64,000 nucleotides of DNA from Cordylochernes scorpioides (Eukaryota > Arthropoda > Arachnida > Pseudoscorpiones > Chernetidae), in assembly GCA_030710605.1 (NCBI GenBank), contig CP092865.1, forward strand, positions 32,601,954 to 32,665,953. Direction: 5' to 3'. Below are positions 43,834-55,075 of the stretch, in pieces. A program made the translations under genes and the position numbers. Each line of letters begins with the position of its first letter. The first letter of the stretch is position 1. The notes below the pieces were generated by a model. That model was not told the DNA's origin and did no database searches. It worked only from the letters and a program-made list of their open reading frames with translations.

Positions 43834-46179
43834 AAATATCTACTGTATTTACTGCGATCAAATATCTACTGTATTTACTGCGATCAAATATCTACTGTAT
43901 TTACTGCGATCAAATATCTACTGTATTTACTGCAATCAAATATCTACTGTATTTACTGCAATCAAATATCTACTGTATTTACTGCACTCAAATATCTACT
44001 GTATTTACTGCGATCAAATATCTACTGTATTTACTGCAATCAAATATCTACTGTATTTACTGCAATCAAATATCTACTGTATTTACTGCAATCAAATATC
44101 TACTGTATTTACTGCAATCAAATATCTACTGTATTTACTGCAATCAAATATCTACTGTATTTACTGCAATCAAATATCTACTGTATTTACTGCAATCAAA
44201 TATCTACTGTATTTACTGCAATCAAATATCTACTGTATTTACTGCAATCAAATATCTACTGTATTTACTGCAATCAAATATCTACTGTATTTACTGCAAT
44301 CAAATATCTACTGTATTTACTGCAATCAAATATCTACTGTATTTACTGCGATCAAATATCTACTGTATTTACTGCGATCAAATATCTACTGTATTTACTG
44401 CGATCAAATATCTACTGTATTTACTGCAATCAAATATCTACTGTATTTACTGCAATCAAATATCTACTGTATTTACTGCAATCAAATATCTACTGTATTT
44501 ACTGCGATCAAATATCTACTGTATTTACTGCGATCAAATATCTACTGTATTTACTGCGATCAAATATCTACTGTATTTACTGCGATCAAATATCTACTGT
44601 ATTTACTGCAATCAAATATCTACTGTATTTACTGCAATCAAATATCTACTGTATTTACTGCAATCAAATATCTACTGTATTTACTGCAATCAAATATCTA
44701 CTGTATTTACTGCGATCAAATATCTACTGTATTTACTGCAATCAAATATCTACTGTATTTACTGCGATCAAATATCTACTGTATTTACTGCAATCAAATA
44801 TCTACTGTATTTACTGCAATCAAATATCTACTGTATTTACTGCAATCAAATATCTACTGTATTTACTGCAATCAAATATCTACTGTATTTACTGCAATCA
44901 AATATCTACTGTATTTACTGCGATCAAATATCTACTGTATTTACTGCAATCAAATATCTACTGTATTTACTGCAATCAAATATCTACTGTATTTACTGCA
45001 ATCAAATATCTACTGTATTTACTGCAATCAAATATCTACTGTATTTACTGCAATCAAATATCTACTGTATTTACTGCAATCAAATATCTACTGTATTTAC
45101 TGCGATCAAATATCTACTGTATTTACTGCAATCAAATATCTACTGTATTTACTGCAATCAAATATCTACTGTATTTACTGCAATCAAATATCTACTGTAT
45201 TTACTGCAATCAAATATCTACTGTATTTACTGCAATCAAATATCTACTGTATTTACTGCAATCAAATATCTACTGTATTTACTGCAATCAAATATCTACT
45301 GTATTTACTGCGATCAAATATCTACTGTATTTACTGCAATCAAATATCTACTGTATTTACTGCAATCAAATATCTACTGTATTTACTGCAATCAAATATC
45401 TACTGTATTTACTGCAATCAAATATCTACTGTATTTACTGCGATCAAATATCTACTGTATTTACTGCAATCAAATATCTACTGTATTTACTGCGATCAAA
45501 TATCTACTGTATTTACTGCAATCAAATATCTACTGTATTTACTGCAATCAAATATCTACTGTATTTACTGCAATCAAATATCTACTGTATTTACTGCAAT
45601 CAAATATCTACTGTATTTACTGCAATCAAATATCTACTGTATTTACTGCGATCAAATATCTACTGTATTTACTGCGATCAAATATCTACTGTATTTACTG
45701 CGATCAAATATCTACTGTATTTACTGCGATCAAATATCTACTGTATTTACTGCAATCAAATAACTACTGTATTTACTGCAATCAAATATCTACTGTATTT
45801 ACTGCAATCAAATATCTACTGTATTTACTGCAATCAAATATCTACTGTATTTACTGCAATCAAATATCTACTGTATTTACTGCAATCAAATATCTACTGT
45901 ATTTACTGCAATCAAATATCTACTGTATTTACTGCAATCAAATATCTACTGTATTTACTGCGATCAAATATCTACTGTATTTACTGCGATCAAATATCTA
46001 CTGTATTTACTGCGATCAAATATCTACTGTATTTACTGCGATCAAATATCTACTGTATTTACTGCGATCAAATATCTACTGTATTTACTGCGATCAAATA
46101 TCTACTGTATTTACTGCGATCAAATATCTACTGTATTTACTGCGATCAAATATCTACTGTATTTACTGCGATCAAATAT
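43834..46179. repeat. 26-bp satellite, left part (about 90 copies)
   Basis: Tandem units AAATATCTACTGTATTTACTGCRATC. Almost the only variation is G or A in TGCRATC; G-type units cluster at both ends and in patches. Because 26 is not divisible by 3 and the unit lacks stops in some frames, it creates a spurious long reading frame of 26-residue repeats (ISTVFTAIKYLLYLLQSN...), which I do not call a gene. The unit derives from the family B segment TCTACTGTCTTTACTGAGAT. Confidence 0.97.
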
Positions 46180-46384
46180 TGTAAGAATAAAACAGAGGTT
46201 GGATCTCAGAAAGTATGTTTAATTATCAAAAAGATTATATTAAGATGACAAACATAGAGAGTTAAAAGAAGAAGGTAAGCCCAGTGAGTCAACAAGCAAA
46301 ACTGAAACCTATATACAGTTACGTAATGTCTGGGGGAAGTGGCCGTTGCTAAGCGACAGCCGAGGTGCGAGTCACTTTTCAACA
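46180..46384 (-). repeat. 3' LTR of copia element
   Basis: 205 bp, same sequence as the 5' LTR. The last codons of the polyprotein run into it (stop at 46372). Confidence 0.93.
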
Positions 46385-49300
46385 CTCCCACCTGACGAGC
46401 ACTCCGTTGTTTCAAACAGTCCAAGTTGGCTCCTTAGTCTTTTATACCTTTCTGGAGGTAGAGCTTTCGTAAATATGTCTGCAGCTTGATCATTGGAGCA
46501 GACATAAAGAAGGTCAATTGCATGGTTTTGAAAATGATCTCTGATAAAGTGATACGAAATATCAATATGTTTAGTTCTTTTGTGGTATTCTGGGTTGTGA
46601 ACAAGTCTTATGCAGCTTTGATTGTCACAAAAAATTGTTGTAGGCTTTACTTGTTCTTGATGTAGCTCGCGTAGAAGATGTCTCAGCCAAATTGCTTCTT
46701 TTGTTGCTTTGGAAGCCGCAATATATTCAGATTCTGTTGTTGACAGAGACACACAATTCTGTTTTTGACTGCACCAAGAAATAGGTCCATTATTCAACAT
46801 GAACACATATCCGGTGGTTGATTTTCTTGTGTCGAGGTCTCCAGCAAAATCAGCATCGGAAAAACCTATCAGGGTTGAAGTGCAGGAACTCCCACCAAAA
46901 CAAATACCGATGTTTTTCGTAGCTTTTAAGTATCCAAATATTTTCTTTACTGCGGTCCAATGTGAAGGTCCTGGGTTGTTCATAAATTGGCTAACCCTGC
47001 TGACTGCGTAGGCAATATCAGGTCTAGTTCCAGTCATGAGGTACATTAAACTACCAATTGTCTGTCTGTATGGAATCTTGTTCATTTCTTCAATTTCCTG
47101 ATCATCCTTTGGGCACATCTCTTTTGTTAGTTTTGAGTAAGGATCAGAAGGTACAGATTGTAACTTAATATCAAGAAGGTTGTAATGTTCAAGTGTTCTT
47201 TCAATGTATGAGGCTTGATGCAGAAATAACATTTTAGTTGTTCTATCTCGATATATTTGTAGGCCAAGGAAATAATCGGCAGTAAAAGTTTTTATTTCAA
47301 AATTGGAATTTAAGTACTGTACTATATCATCTAAATGTTGTTTATTTACACTGCAGATTAAGCAATCATCTACATATATTGCAAGTAATATGTAAGCCTG
47401 TTTACATTTCATTGTATAGACACATGAATCTGATATGCTAGGTTTGAGATCAAACTTAATTAAAAACTCATGAAATTTCTTGTTCCACATTCTGGGGGAT
47501 TGCTTAAGACCATAGATGCTTTTCTGAAGAGAGCAAACATGATTTGGAAAATCTGGGTTTTCATAACCTTGGGGTTGTTCCATGTAAAGTTCTTCTTCCA
47601 AATCACCATTCAAGAAGGCAGATTTTACATCTAACTGAATCATTTCCATATCAAGTGATGCACAAAGTGATAAGATTGTTCTAATTGAATCGAATTTTAC
47701 TACTGGAGAAAAAGTTTCACCATAATCAAGTCCTGGTTTTTGTGAATAACCTTTCGCAACTAGTCTAGCCTTAAACATTTTATTTGATCCATCTGCATTT
47801 TGCTTTATTTTGTATACCCACTTGCATGCAATAGCTTTTCTGTCTGATGGTAGTGTCACATACGTCCATGTTTGATTTTTCATCAAGGAATTGAATTCAT
47901 CGTCCATAGCTAGTTTCCACTGTTTTGAGTTTTGTCCTACAATTGCATCTTCATAGTTCAATGGTTCTTGGTCATGGACATAACAAGCATATGAAATAGC
48001 TCTTGTACAGCTGGTTGATGTTTGTTCATTTTCTCTGATTCTATTCCTGAGAGGGTATCGACATGATTCTTCTGGTTTGGAACTGGTATTTGTGTTATCA
48101 ACACTTTCTTCACTGTATATAGTTACCTGCTCTTGTTGGTTATCCTGAATATTTTCTGATGTATTAGCTTCAGTAAATATTACATCTCTGCTTATGATAA
48201 TTTTTCTAGCAATAGGATCCCACATTCTATAATTTTTGTTAGTTTCAGTATATCCAACAAAAAATGTACGAATACTCTTTTTGTCTAATTTCTTTCTGTT
48301 ATCTTTTGGTATATGCACATAAGCGTTACATCCAAAAGTTTTCAAATGTAAGATGGAGGGTTTTCTCTTGTACCATATTTCGTAAGGTGTAGAATTTCCC
48401 AATACTTTAGTAGTACATCTATTTAAGAGATAGACTGCTGTGTTTACGGCTTCAGCCCACAGTTCAAGCGGCATTTTTCTTCCATGTAACAAGCATCTAG
48501 CTGATTCAACTATTGTTCTGTTATCTCTTTCAGCAATTCCATTCTGTTCTGGGGTATATGGAGCAGTGAGTTCATGAACAATTCCTAGAGATTTTAGATA
48601 ATCAGAAAAATTCTTATTTAAGAATTCTGTGCCATTATCTGTTCTGAATCTTTTTATTTTATTTCCAGTTTCAGTCCTAACTCTTTTTACAAATTCTTTA
48701 AATTTCTCAAGAACATCTGATTTATGCCTAATGAAGTAGGCCACTCTAAATCTTGAAAAATCATCCTTGAATGATACAAAATATAATGATCCACCTGGTG
48801 ATCTTTTACTCATTGGTCCACAAACATCTGAATAGATCAGCTCTCCTGGATAGGTCGAATTTGGACTTGTTGACGCGTGAAAAACCTTTCTATTTTGTTT
48901 TCCATAGATGCATGCTTCACATAGTAAAGAATCAGGCTTTTCTCTAATTTTAATGTCGTCTTCAAAAACATTATTTTCAAACATTTGGGTTAATTTTATA
49001 GGATTTACATGACCCATTCTTTGATGCCATATATCTAGACTTAACTGAGCAACATGAGTTTGTGAAGATTGCTTTGCTTTAATAAAAATTCTATAAAGAT
49101 TTGAATTGTCCTTTATTCCAGTAACTAGCACTTTCGAATTTTTAGTCAATTTTATCTGATTTCCTTTACAAATGAGCGTCAAACCATGTTTTGTTGCAGT
49201 AGATATTGAGAAAAGATTAGTCTCCAATTCAGGTATATAGAGAACATCCAAAAGAGTTGCATTAATTTTCTGACTATCAACATAAGAGAGAATATCAATA

Positions 49301-50295
49301 TTTCCCTTACCTTTTGCATAGATCTTCTTTCCATCTCCAAGGCACACAGGATGAACACCTTCTGGTATTTCTTTGAACGTAGAGAACCATTCTCTTCTGA
49401 AAGTCATATGATCCGTTGCTCCAGAATCTGCAATCCAGGAATCCTTTGTTTCAGCGAGGAAGGCACTTGTCTCAGCTGAAAAAGCACAGCTATCATCTCT
49501 GGCTGAAGAACTTGGCTGTTGTCCTTTTTGTTCTTCCTTTCTTTTATAGCATTCTTTCCACCAATGTCCTTTCTTCTTGCAATATCCACAGTGTGTGTTC
49601 TTCTTTTTATCTTTAATGGATTGTTGATGCTGCTGTTGTTTGTTGGAAGCTGTTGAATTTCTGTTGAACTTTGAAAAAGTCATCAAGGCATTATCTGGTT
49701 TAGAATTTCCTGAAGAATCCCAATGATCCTGTAAGCTTTCTTCTTTCAGTAATCTTGCCGTCAAGTTTTCTAGTGTCTTTTCTTCTGATGAAACTGAATC
49801 CCATGCTGTTATGAAATTCTTGTATTTATCAGGCAAGCTGCAAATTATCTTTGTAATTAGGGCAACATCAGAGATTGGCTCACCTAGATCTTTCATTTGT
49901 TGTGCCAGAGTTTCAACTTTGGAAATATGAGTAGCAATGTTATCATTTGTATTCATTTTATATTCGAAAATTCTTTGTTGCAGCAAATATTTGTTTGTTT
50001 CAGATTTCAGTTCATATATTGTTGATAATTTCTTCCACATTTCTGCTGAAGTCTGGCAATTAACAATCTGTTGAAGATATTTAAACTCTAGAGCAGTAGT
50101 GATCAGCATTTTGGATTTTGCATCTTTCTTTTTCCAGTTAGAGAATTTTGCAATATCCTCTATTTCAGGTTTTACCTCAGAGCCATCAGTTATACTGAGA
50201 AGATCTTTTGCTTCTAGAATAATCTTCATTTGAAATTTCCATAGATGAAAATTATCGCCGTTGAATTTTTGAATTTGTGGAAGTTCAGTTGTCAT
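46372..50295 (-). CDS. copia Gag-Pol polyprotein (1307 aa)
   Basis: Single polyprotein for capsid, protease, integrase, reverse transcriptase and RNase H. Start chosen at ATG 50295 (MTTELPQIQKFNG), the first AUG after the primer site. Residues: Gag about 1-230; CCHC zinc knuckle 236-249 (CGYCKKKGHWWKEC); protease DSG 290-292 (WIADSGATDHM); GAG-pre-integrase HxxxxH/CxxC (WHQRMGH, CEACIYGK); integrase D490, D553, E589 (exact D-D-35-E); reverse transcriptase from about 820, YVDD 974-977; RNase H with SDADFAGD and TTESEY; end about 1307. All catalytic residues are present and there are no breaks. Length and order fit Ty1/copia (Pseudoviridae-type) elements. Confidence 0.96.
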   Translation of the reverse strand: MTTELPQIQKFNGDNFHLWKFQMKIILEAKDLLSITDGSEVKPEIEDIAKFSNWKKKDAKSKMLITTALEFKYLQQIVNCQTSAEMWKKLSTIYELKSETNKYLLQQRIFEYKMNTNDNIATHISKVETLAQQMKDLGEPISDVALITKIICSLPDKYKNFITAWDSVSSEEKTLENLTARLLKEESLQDHWDSSGNSKPDNALMTFSKFNRNSTASNKQQQHQQSIKDKKKNTHCGYCKKKGHWWKECYKRKEEQKGQQPSSSARDDSCAFSAETSAFLAETKDSWIADSGATDHMTFRREWFSTFKEIPEGVHPVCLGDGKKIYAKGKGNIDILSYVDSQKINATLLDVLYIPELETNLFSISTATKHGLTLICKGNQIKLTKNSKVLVTGIKDNSNLYRIFIKAKQSSQTHVAQLSLDIWHQRMGHVNPIKLTQMFENNVFEDDIKIREKPDSLLCEACIYGKQNRKVFHASTSPNSTYPGELIYSDVCGPMSKRSPGGSLYFVSFKDDFSRFRVAYFIRHKSDVLEKFKEFVKRVRTETGNKIKRFRTDNGTEFLNKNFSDYLKSLGIVHELTAPYTPEQNGIAERDNRTIVESARCLLHGRKMPLELWAEAVNTAVYLLNRCTTKVLGNSTPYEIWYKRKPSILHLKTFGCNAYVHIPKDNRKKLDKKSIRTFFVGYTETNKNYRMWDPIARKIIISRDVIFTEANTSENIQDNQQEQVTIYSEESVDNTNTSSKPEESCRYPLRNRIRENEQTSTSCTRAISYACYVHDQEPLNYEDAIVGQNSKQWKLAMDDEFNSLMKNQTWTYVTLPSDRKAIACKWVYKIKQNADGSNKMFKARLVAKGYSQKPGLDYGETFSPVVKFDSIRTILSLCASLDMEMIQLDVKSAFLNGDLEEELYMEQPQGYENPDFPNHVCSLQKSIYGLKQSPRMWNKKFHEFLIKFDLKPSISDSCVYTMKCKQAYILLAIYVDDCLICSVNKQHLDDIVQYLNSNFEIKTFTADYFLGLQIYRDRTTKMLFLHQASYIERTLEHYNLLDIKLQSVPSDPYSKLTKEMCPKDDQEIEEMNKIPYRQTIGSLMYLMTGTRPDIAYAVSRVSQFMNNPGPSHWTAVKKIFGYLKATKNIGICFGGSSCTSTLIGFSDADFAGDLDTRKSTTGYVFMLNNGPISWCSQKQNCVSLSTTESEYIAASKATKEAIWLRHLLRELHQEQVKPTTIFCDNQSCIRLVHNPEYHKRTKHIDISYHFIRDHFQNHAIDLLYVCSNDQAADIFTKALPPERYKRLRSQLGLFETTECSSGGSVEK

Positions 50296-50364
50296 CTTGA
50301 GCAAGCAAACGAATTTCAGCTTAGATAAACAAAAATATTTGATACCAACCAAGCTCTGCTGCCA

Positions 50365-50569
50365 TGTAAGAATAAAACAGAGGTTGGATCTCAGAAAGTA
50401 TGTTTAATTATCAAAAAGATTATATTAAGATGACAAACATAGAGAGTTAAAAGAAGAAGGTAAGCCCAGTGAGTCAACAAGCAAAACTGAAACCTATATA
50501 CAGTTACGTAATGTCTGGGGGAAGTGGCCGTTGCTAAGCGACAGCCGAGGTGCGAGTCACTTTTCAACA
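50365..50569 (-). repeat. 5' LTR of copia element
   Basis: 205 bp, identical by eye to the 3' LTR. As the upstream LTR in transcription sense it holds the promoter. Confidence 0.93.
50480..50515 (-). promoter_or_regulatory. Probable copia promoter: TTACGTAA and TATATA
   Basis: On the minus strand: ATTACGTAAC, then TGTATATAGG, then TTTCAGTTTTG. TTACGTAA is a CREB/bZIP-like palindrome and TATATA a TATA-box candidate; TGACTCAC (AP-1-like) lies further into the LTR. Motif reading only. Confidence 0.45.
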
Positions 50570-51996
50570 AATATCTACTGTATTTACTGCAATCAAATAT
50601 CTACTGTATTTACTGCGATCAAATATCTACTGTATTTACTGCGATCAAATATCTACTGTATTTACTGCGATCAAATATCTACTGTATTTACTGCGATCAA
50701 ATATCTACTGTATTTACTGCGATCAAATATCTACTGTATTTACTGCAATCAAATATCTACTGTATTTACTGCAATCAAATATCTACTGTATTTACTGCAA
50801 TCAAATATCTACTGTATTTACTGCAATCAAATATCTACTGTATTTACTGCAATCAAATATCTACTGTATTTACTGCAATCAAATATCTACTGTATTTACT
50901 GCAATCAAATATCTACTGTATTTACTGCAATCAAATATCTACTGTATTTACTGCAATCGAATATCTACTGTATTTACTGCAATCGAATATCTACTGTATT
51001 TACTGCAATCGAATATCTACTGTATTTACTGTAATCTAATATCTACTGTATTTACTGCAATCAAATATCTACTGTATTTACTGCAATCAAATATCTACTG
51101 TATTTACTGCAATCAAATATCTACTGTATTTACTGCAATCAAATATCTACTGTATTTACTGCAATCAAATATCTACTGTTTTTACTGCAATCAAATATCT
51201 ACTGTATTTACTGCACTCAAATATCTACTGTATTTACTGCACTCAAATATCTACTGTATTTACTGCACTCAAATATCTACTGTATTTACGGCACTCAAAT
51301 ATCTACTGTATTCACTGCACTCAAATATCTACTGTATTTACTGCAATCAAATATCTACTGTATTTACTGCACTCAAATATCTACTGTATTTACTGCAATC
51401 AAATATCTACTGTATTTACTGCAATCAAATATCTACTTTATTTACTGCAATCAAATATCTACTGTATTTACTGCAATCAAATATCTACTGTATTTACTGC
51501 GATCAAATATCTACTGTATTTACTGCAATCAAATATCTACTGTATTTACTGCAATCAAATATCTACTGTATTTACTGCAATCGAATATCTACTGTATTTA
51601 CTGCAATCAAATATCTACTGTATTTAATGCAATCAAATATCTACTGTATTTACTGCAATCAAATTTCTACTGTATTTACTGCAATCAAATATCTACTGTA
51701 TTTACTGCAATCAAATATCTACTGTATTTAATGCAATCAAATATCTACTGTATTTACTGCAATCAAATATCTACTGTATTTACTGCAATCAAATATCTAC
51801 TGTATTTACTGCAATCAAATATCTACTGTATTTACTGCAATCAAATATCTACTGTATTTACTGCAATCAAATATCTACTGTATTTACTGCAATCAAATAT
51901 CTACTGTATTTAATGCAATCAAATATCTACTGTATTTACTGCAATCAAATATCTACTGTATTTACTGCAATCAAATATCTACTGTATTTACTGCGA
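50570..51996. repeat. 26-bp satellite, right part (about 55 copies)
   Basis: Continues the same array after the copia insertion. The right end shows more degenerate units (CACTC, TAATC, TTTAATGCAAT, TTTTTACTG), as expected at an array edge where homogenisation is weaker, and ends in CTGCGACGAATC. Confidence 0.97.
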
Positions 51997-52200
51997 CGAA
52001 TCTATTGTTAAGAGTCGCTAGGAAATTACTGCCAAGAGCTGGGAATAACGTCAACTTACATGCCGGGTATATACGTAGAACAGTCCAACATAATTTTAGA
52101 GAGGTCTGGAAAATAAATTTTCGAAATCGCTGGGAGGCTGGACCACTGATGAACCAAGCCTTTCCAATATTTTTCCATCGCAGTAAGAAATTGTTTTAAA
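51997..52200 (-). mobile_element. Right-hand family B remnant closing the satellite
   Basis: AAATCGCTGGGAGGCTGGAC, CACTGATGAACCAAGCCTTT, ATATTTTTCCATCGCAGTAAG is a family B arm in reverse orientation. So the satellite lies between two inverted B arms and arose within a B fold-back. Confidence 0.65.
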
Positions 52201-52261
52201 TATTAAAAAATACTATAAAAACCTGCGCAATTAGCCCCAAAATATTATATAAGCAATTATT

Positions 52262-52405
52262 TAGATAATAAAAAGGATTGGATTGAATAAAAATATTTAT
52301 TTTCCAATATTTGTCGGTTGGCTGAATAAATATTTTTATTCAATCCAATATATGCCTTTTTATTACCTGAAGATTTAAATATGAATTGCTCTATTTTCAC
52401 ACAAA
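52262..52405. repeat. Short fold-back related to family E
   Basis: Inverted ATTGGATTGAATAAAAATAT and ATATTTTTATTCAATCCAAT with ATATATGCCTTTTTATTACC, ending in AATTGCTCTATTTTCACAC. The middle keeps GGTTGGCTGA, a trace of the hammerhead-like stem, but no full core. Confidence 0.55.
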
Positions 52406-53480
52406 ACAATATAAGCAATTATAAAATATAAAACTATACCTTAAAGTCCCTCTCAATAGCCTTCTAAAATAGATTGAAGTTGACTAAGACTCATATTTTT
52501 GGTTTTTCGAAACTTCAGCTTGTAGAATTTTTATATTTATCTAAATTTTGTTTGTGTGTGAGAGAGAGAGGGAAAAGCTTGGCTACTATTAAAACACATT
52601 AGAAAATAAATTAAAATATTTTGTGTTTTCTTACGCATTCATATTTGATGCCAACATATAACAGATTGTAAATTGCAGGAGTTCTTTGTGTTCCTACAAA
52701 TATAAACTTGAAAAAAAAATATGTTTCAATTCCATTTCTTCGTAAAACATACGGTGTTCTTAAGTTACTATGGTAACAAATATAACTAAAAAGGAATAAT
52801 TATAAAGTTATTTGCGAAGAAAATGGCGGAATAAAGGAGCTTAATATATTTTCTAGATCGTCTGAAAGTAAAAAAAAAAACTATTTTATCTCCAACTGCC
52901 AATTTCCATATTTAAATATTTATCAAAAGATTATGTATTAGGCCTAAATCAATATTCTATTGAAGCAATAAGCTAATTCAGATACTGTTCTGGGGGAAAA
53001 AGGCTTAGAAAGTAGTTAATTAATAATAATAATAGGTGTTTATACTAATCGTTTGGCGTAGACACGTCATCTCTTTATCATCATTATATATGGATTTGCA
53101 TATTACTTAAAAATCTAGACACGAACTGTTCTTTTTTTTTCTCACGAAACTATGTAGAAAATAACCTTTTTTGAACTTAAATCCCACCATTTTGGTGTTG
53201 ATAATTTGTGGTTGAAATAATCCAACGCCTTCTTAAGGTGTCTGACTACATCGTCTGGCGTGTTAAAACATTCTGCTTTACTCTTTAGAGAAAAACGTTT
53301 CTTTGGGAATGTGGAAAGAAATTTGGAATTGTGTGAAACTTTCTAAGGATAAATAATAGAACTTCCACAAAAAAGGGTAAAAAAAGTGTATGTAAATATA
53401 ATTAAAATATAAATTAATGAGTTAATTGGAAATATTTAGAGTAAACTTCCAAAAAAAATTGAATTAAAAAAAATCATATA
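52406..53480. other. No recognisable feature
   Basis: AT-rich; a short GA microsatellite at 52560. Nothing else. Confidence 0.4.
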
Positions 53481-53649
53481 CAGTAGAACCTCCCTTTAAC
53501 AGACACCCCGCTTGCGGACACCTCTCCACAAAGGACAGCTTTCATTTTCAATATTACCATTTTTACAATTTAGCAACTCTTCGGTAAGAGGACACCTAAA
53601 GGACACTTTGTCTCTGCAATTAGGTGTCCTTTACAGGGGGGTTCCACTG
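53481..53649. mobile_element. pogo/Tigger-like MITE (169 bp) with TA duplication
   Basis: CAGTAGAACCTCCCTTTAAC at one end and GGGGGGTTCCACTG at the other, flanked by TA. Reverse-orientation relative of 7938-8112. Confidence 0.8.
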
Positions 53650-53651
53650 TA

Positions 53652-54039
53652 TATACCTCTATATAATCTGTGTATATATATTGCAGACGATTCAATACTT
53701 ACCTGATTTTTAAAAAGAGAACTTTCTATCCTGGAATTCTGAATAAAACTTTGGCTTGAAAAACTAATCGGGAATAAGACCTAATCGAAGACAGTATGAT
53801 TTCAAAATTGACACAATTTAATAATATTTTAAAATTGATCGTATTTATCACCCAAATTTTTATTACGAATTGCGGTCTATTTGACAGGAAAATATATTTA
53901 AATGTTTTTAAATATTATAATATTGTATATATATATGTACTGGGATCCACAGCATTCTTCTATCTTGGGGACTGGATCGTGACAATTGACAGCGAGTTCC
54001 CACGTTATAGTCAACGATGAGATCCTATGATGATGATGA
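53652..54039. other. No recognisable feature
   Basis: Nothing supported. Confidence 0.4.
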
Positions 54040-54340
54040 GGGGATAGACGTACATCATTTAGATGGCTTTAAAAATACTAAGGTCACCTCTCCCGTCAAA
54101 ATAGACGTCAAAGCCAGACGTCATCTATTGACCGTCACCGTAAACTATCGGTCTCGGGTCGGTGACAAAGCCACAACACCAGCTTTGGCAAACTGAAAAG
54201 CGTCCACTTAGAGATCATTGTTTTAGGGCGAATGTTGGGCTAATGTTCTGGCTAACGTCTATTTTGACGAGAGAGATGACTTTTGTCTTTTAGATCAATA
54301 TTCTCCCGACAAAATTTCCAATTAGATGGTTTTGGTATTG
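54040..54340 (-). mobile_element. Family J remnant, decayed hammerhead
   Basis: ACCTCTCCCGTCAAAATAGACG, GTCGGTGACAAAGCC, ACACCAGCTTTGGCAAACTG and GCGTCCACTTAGAGATCATT match, in reverse, the 59.5 kb element. The GAAAC and CUGACGA blocks are lost (TAAAACAATGATCTCTAAG on the minus strand). Confidence 0.6.
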
Positions 54341-54606
54341 TGGTTGAGACTTAAATCTGGAATGGTCTCTCTTATGTCAATGTGTCATTTTAATTCTTCC
54401 GCCACGGTTTATATCAAAAGAAAAGTTAAAGATTGCTAGAGATCATTGATTCCGTGAACAACTATACAACTTATTCTCGATCGAGTTTTACTGGTCCCTG
54501 AGTCCCGAGAGAATACAATTCCTTTGTGAAAACAAATCCCTGACACGAAGACACTACGACCGTATATTGAAATCTGATTTAGTGTGTGCTAATAGTTCTC
54601 AATTAT

Positions 54607-55011
54607 TCTATATACAGTTACGAGCGTCATGCGTTCTTAATAATTCTTCATCTCTGTCACCGTTTGCTTTTTTTTTTGGAATGGCGCTCTCCTATTGGTT
54701 GGCTGCGATCACGCCACCTTTGCCCCCCCCCCACTCGCTTTTTGGTTTTTGTAACTATTGTGTTGGAGCGGGTCGCTCCTTAAATAAATGCATATATAAG
54801 TTAATAACTAAATGGAATCCTCTCTTCCATTTTCCCAGTAAGAGACGCCTACGGAAGCCAACAGTACATAGACAGATAAAGCACATAGGCTATAGTTATT
54901 AACTAATATATGCATTTATTTAAGGCGCCAATTTATAATTGTAACAAATAGTATTTGAATAAAAACATTCAATCGGGTAAAACATGGGCGTTGCCCGGGT
55001 CATTCGGCTAG
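54607..55011 (+). mobile_element. Non-autonomous Helitron, family C, copy 2
   Basis: TCTATATACAGTTACGAGCG to CATTCGGCTAG then T, with hairpin GGGC-GTT-GCCC. It shares the internal inverted TGCATATATTAGTTAATAAC-type pair and GACGCCTACGGAAGCCAACA with 18676-19068. The C run here is shorter (54725). Confidence 0.8.
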
Positions 55012-55075
55012 TTTTTATATATTCTAAACTCTGGTCGTAGTTGGAACTAAATGCTTTCAATTAGCACAGGAGGGG

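Larger units (their letters stand above)
46180..50569 (-). mobile_element. Intact Ty1/copia LTR retrotransposon (4390 bp)
   Basis: Two 205-bp LTRs (46180-46384 and 50365-50569) start TG, end CA and look identical. Target duplication AATAT on both sides (46175-46179, 50570-50574), inside the 26-bp satellite. In transcription sense a 12-nt primer site TGGCAGCAGAGC follows the 5' LTR, close to the sequence complementary to the 3' end of initiator tRNA-Met. A purine run GGTGGGAG precedes the 3' LTR. One uninterrupted gag-pol frame. Everything indicates a very recent, possibly active insertion. Confidence 0.95.

Noticed and set aside
43792-46248. Open reading frame of 818 codons with 26-residue repeats (and a second of 790 codons in another frame)
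   Set aside because: It is the 26-bp satellite read through; two frames are open at once, there is no start context and no protein logic. The same holds for 50524-51913.
18676-46328. 15-bp identity CTATATACAGTTACG between the Helitron C start and the copia LTR
   Set aside because: Neither element's ends or order are otherwise similar; likely chance or a shared TATA-like motif.
50296-50352. Copia polyprotein start at the TTG codon 50352
   Set aside because: Non-AUG, overlaps the region just after the primer site; the first AUG (50295) gives a normal Gag N-terminus.
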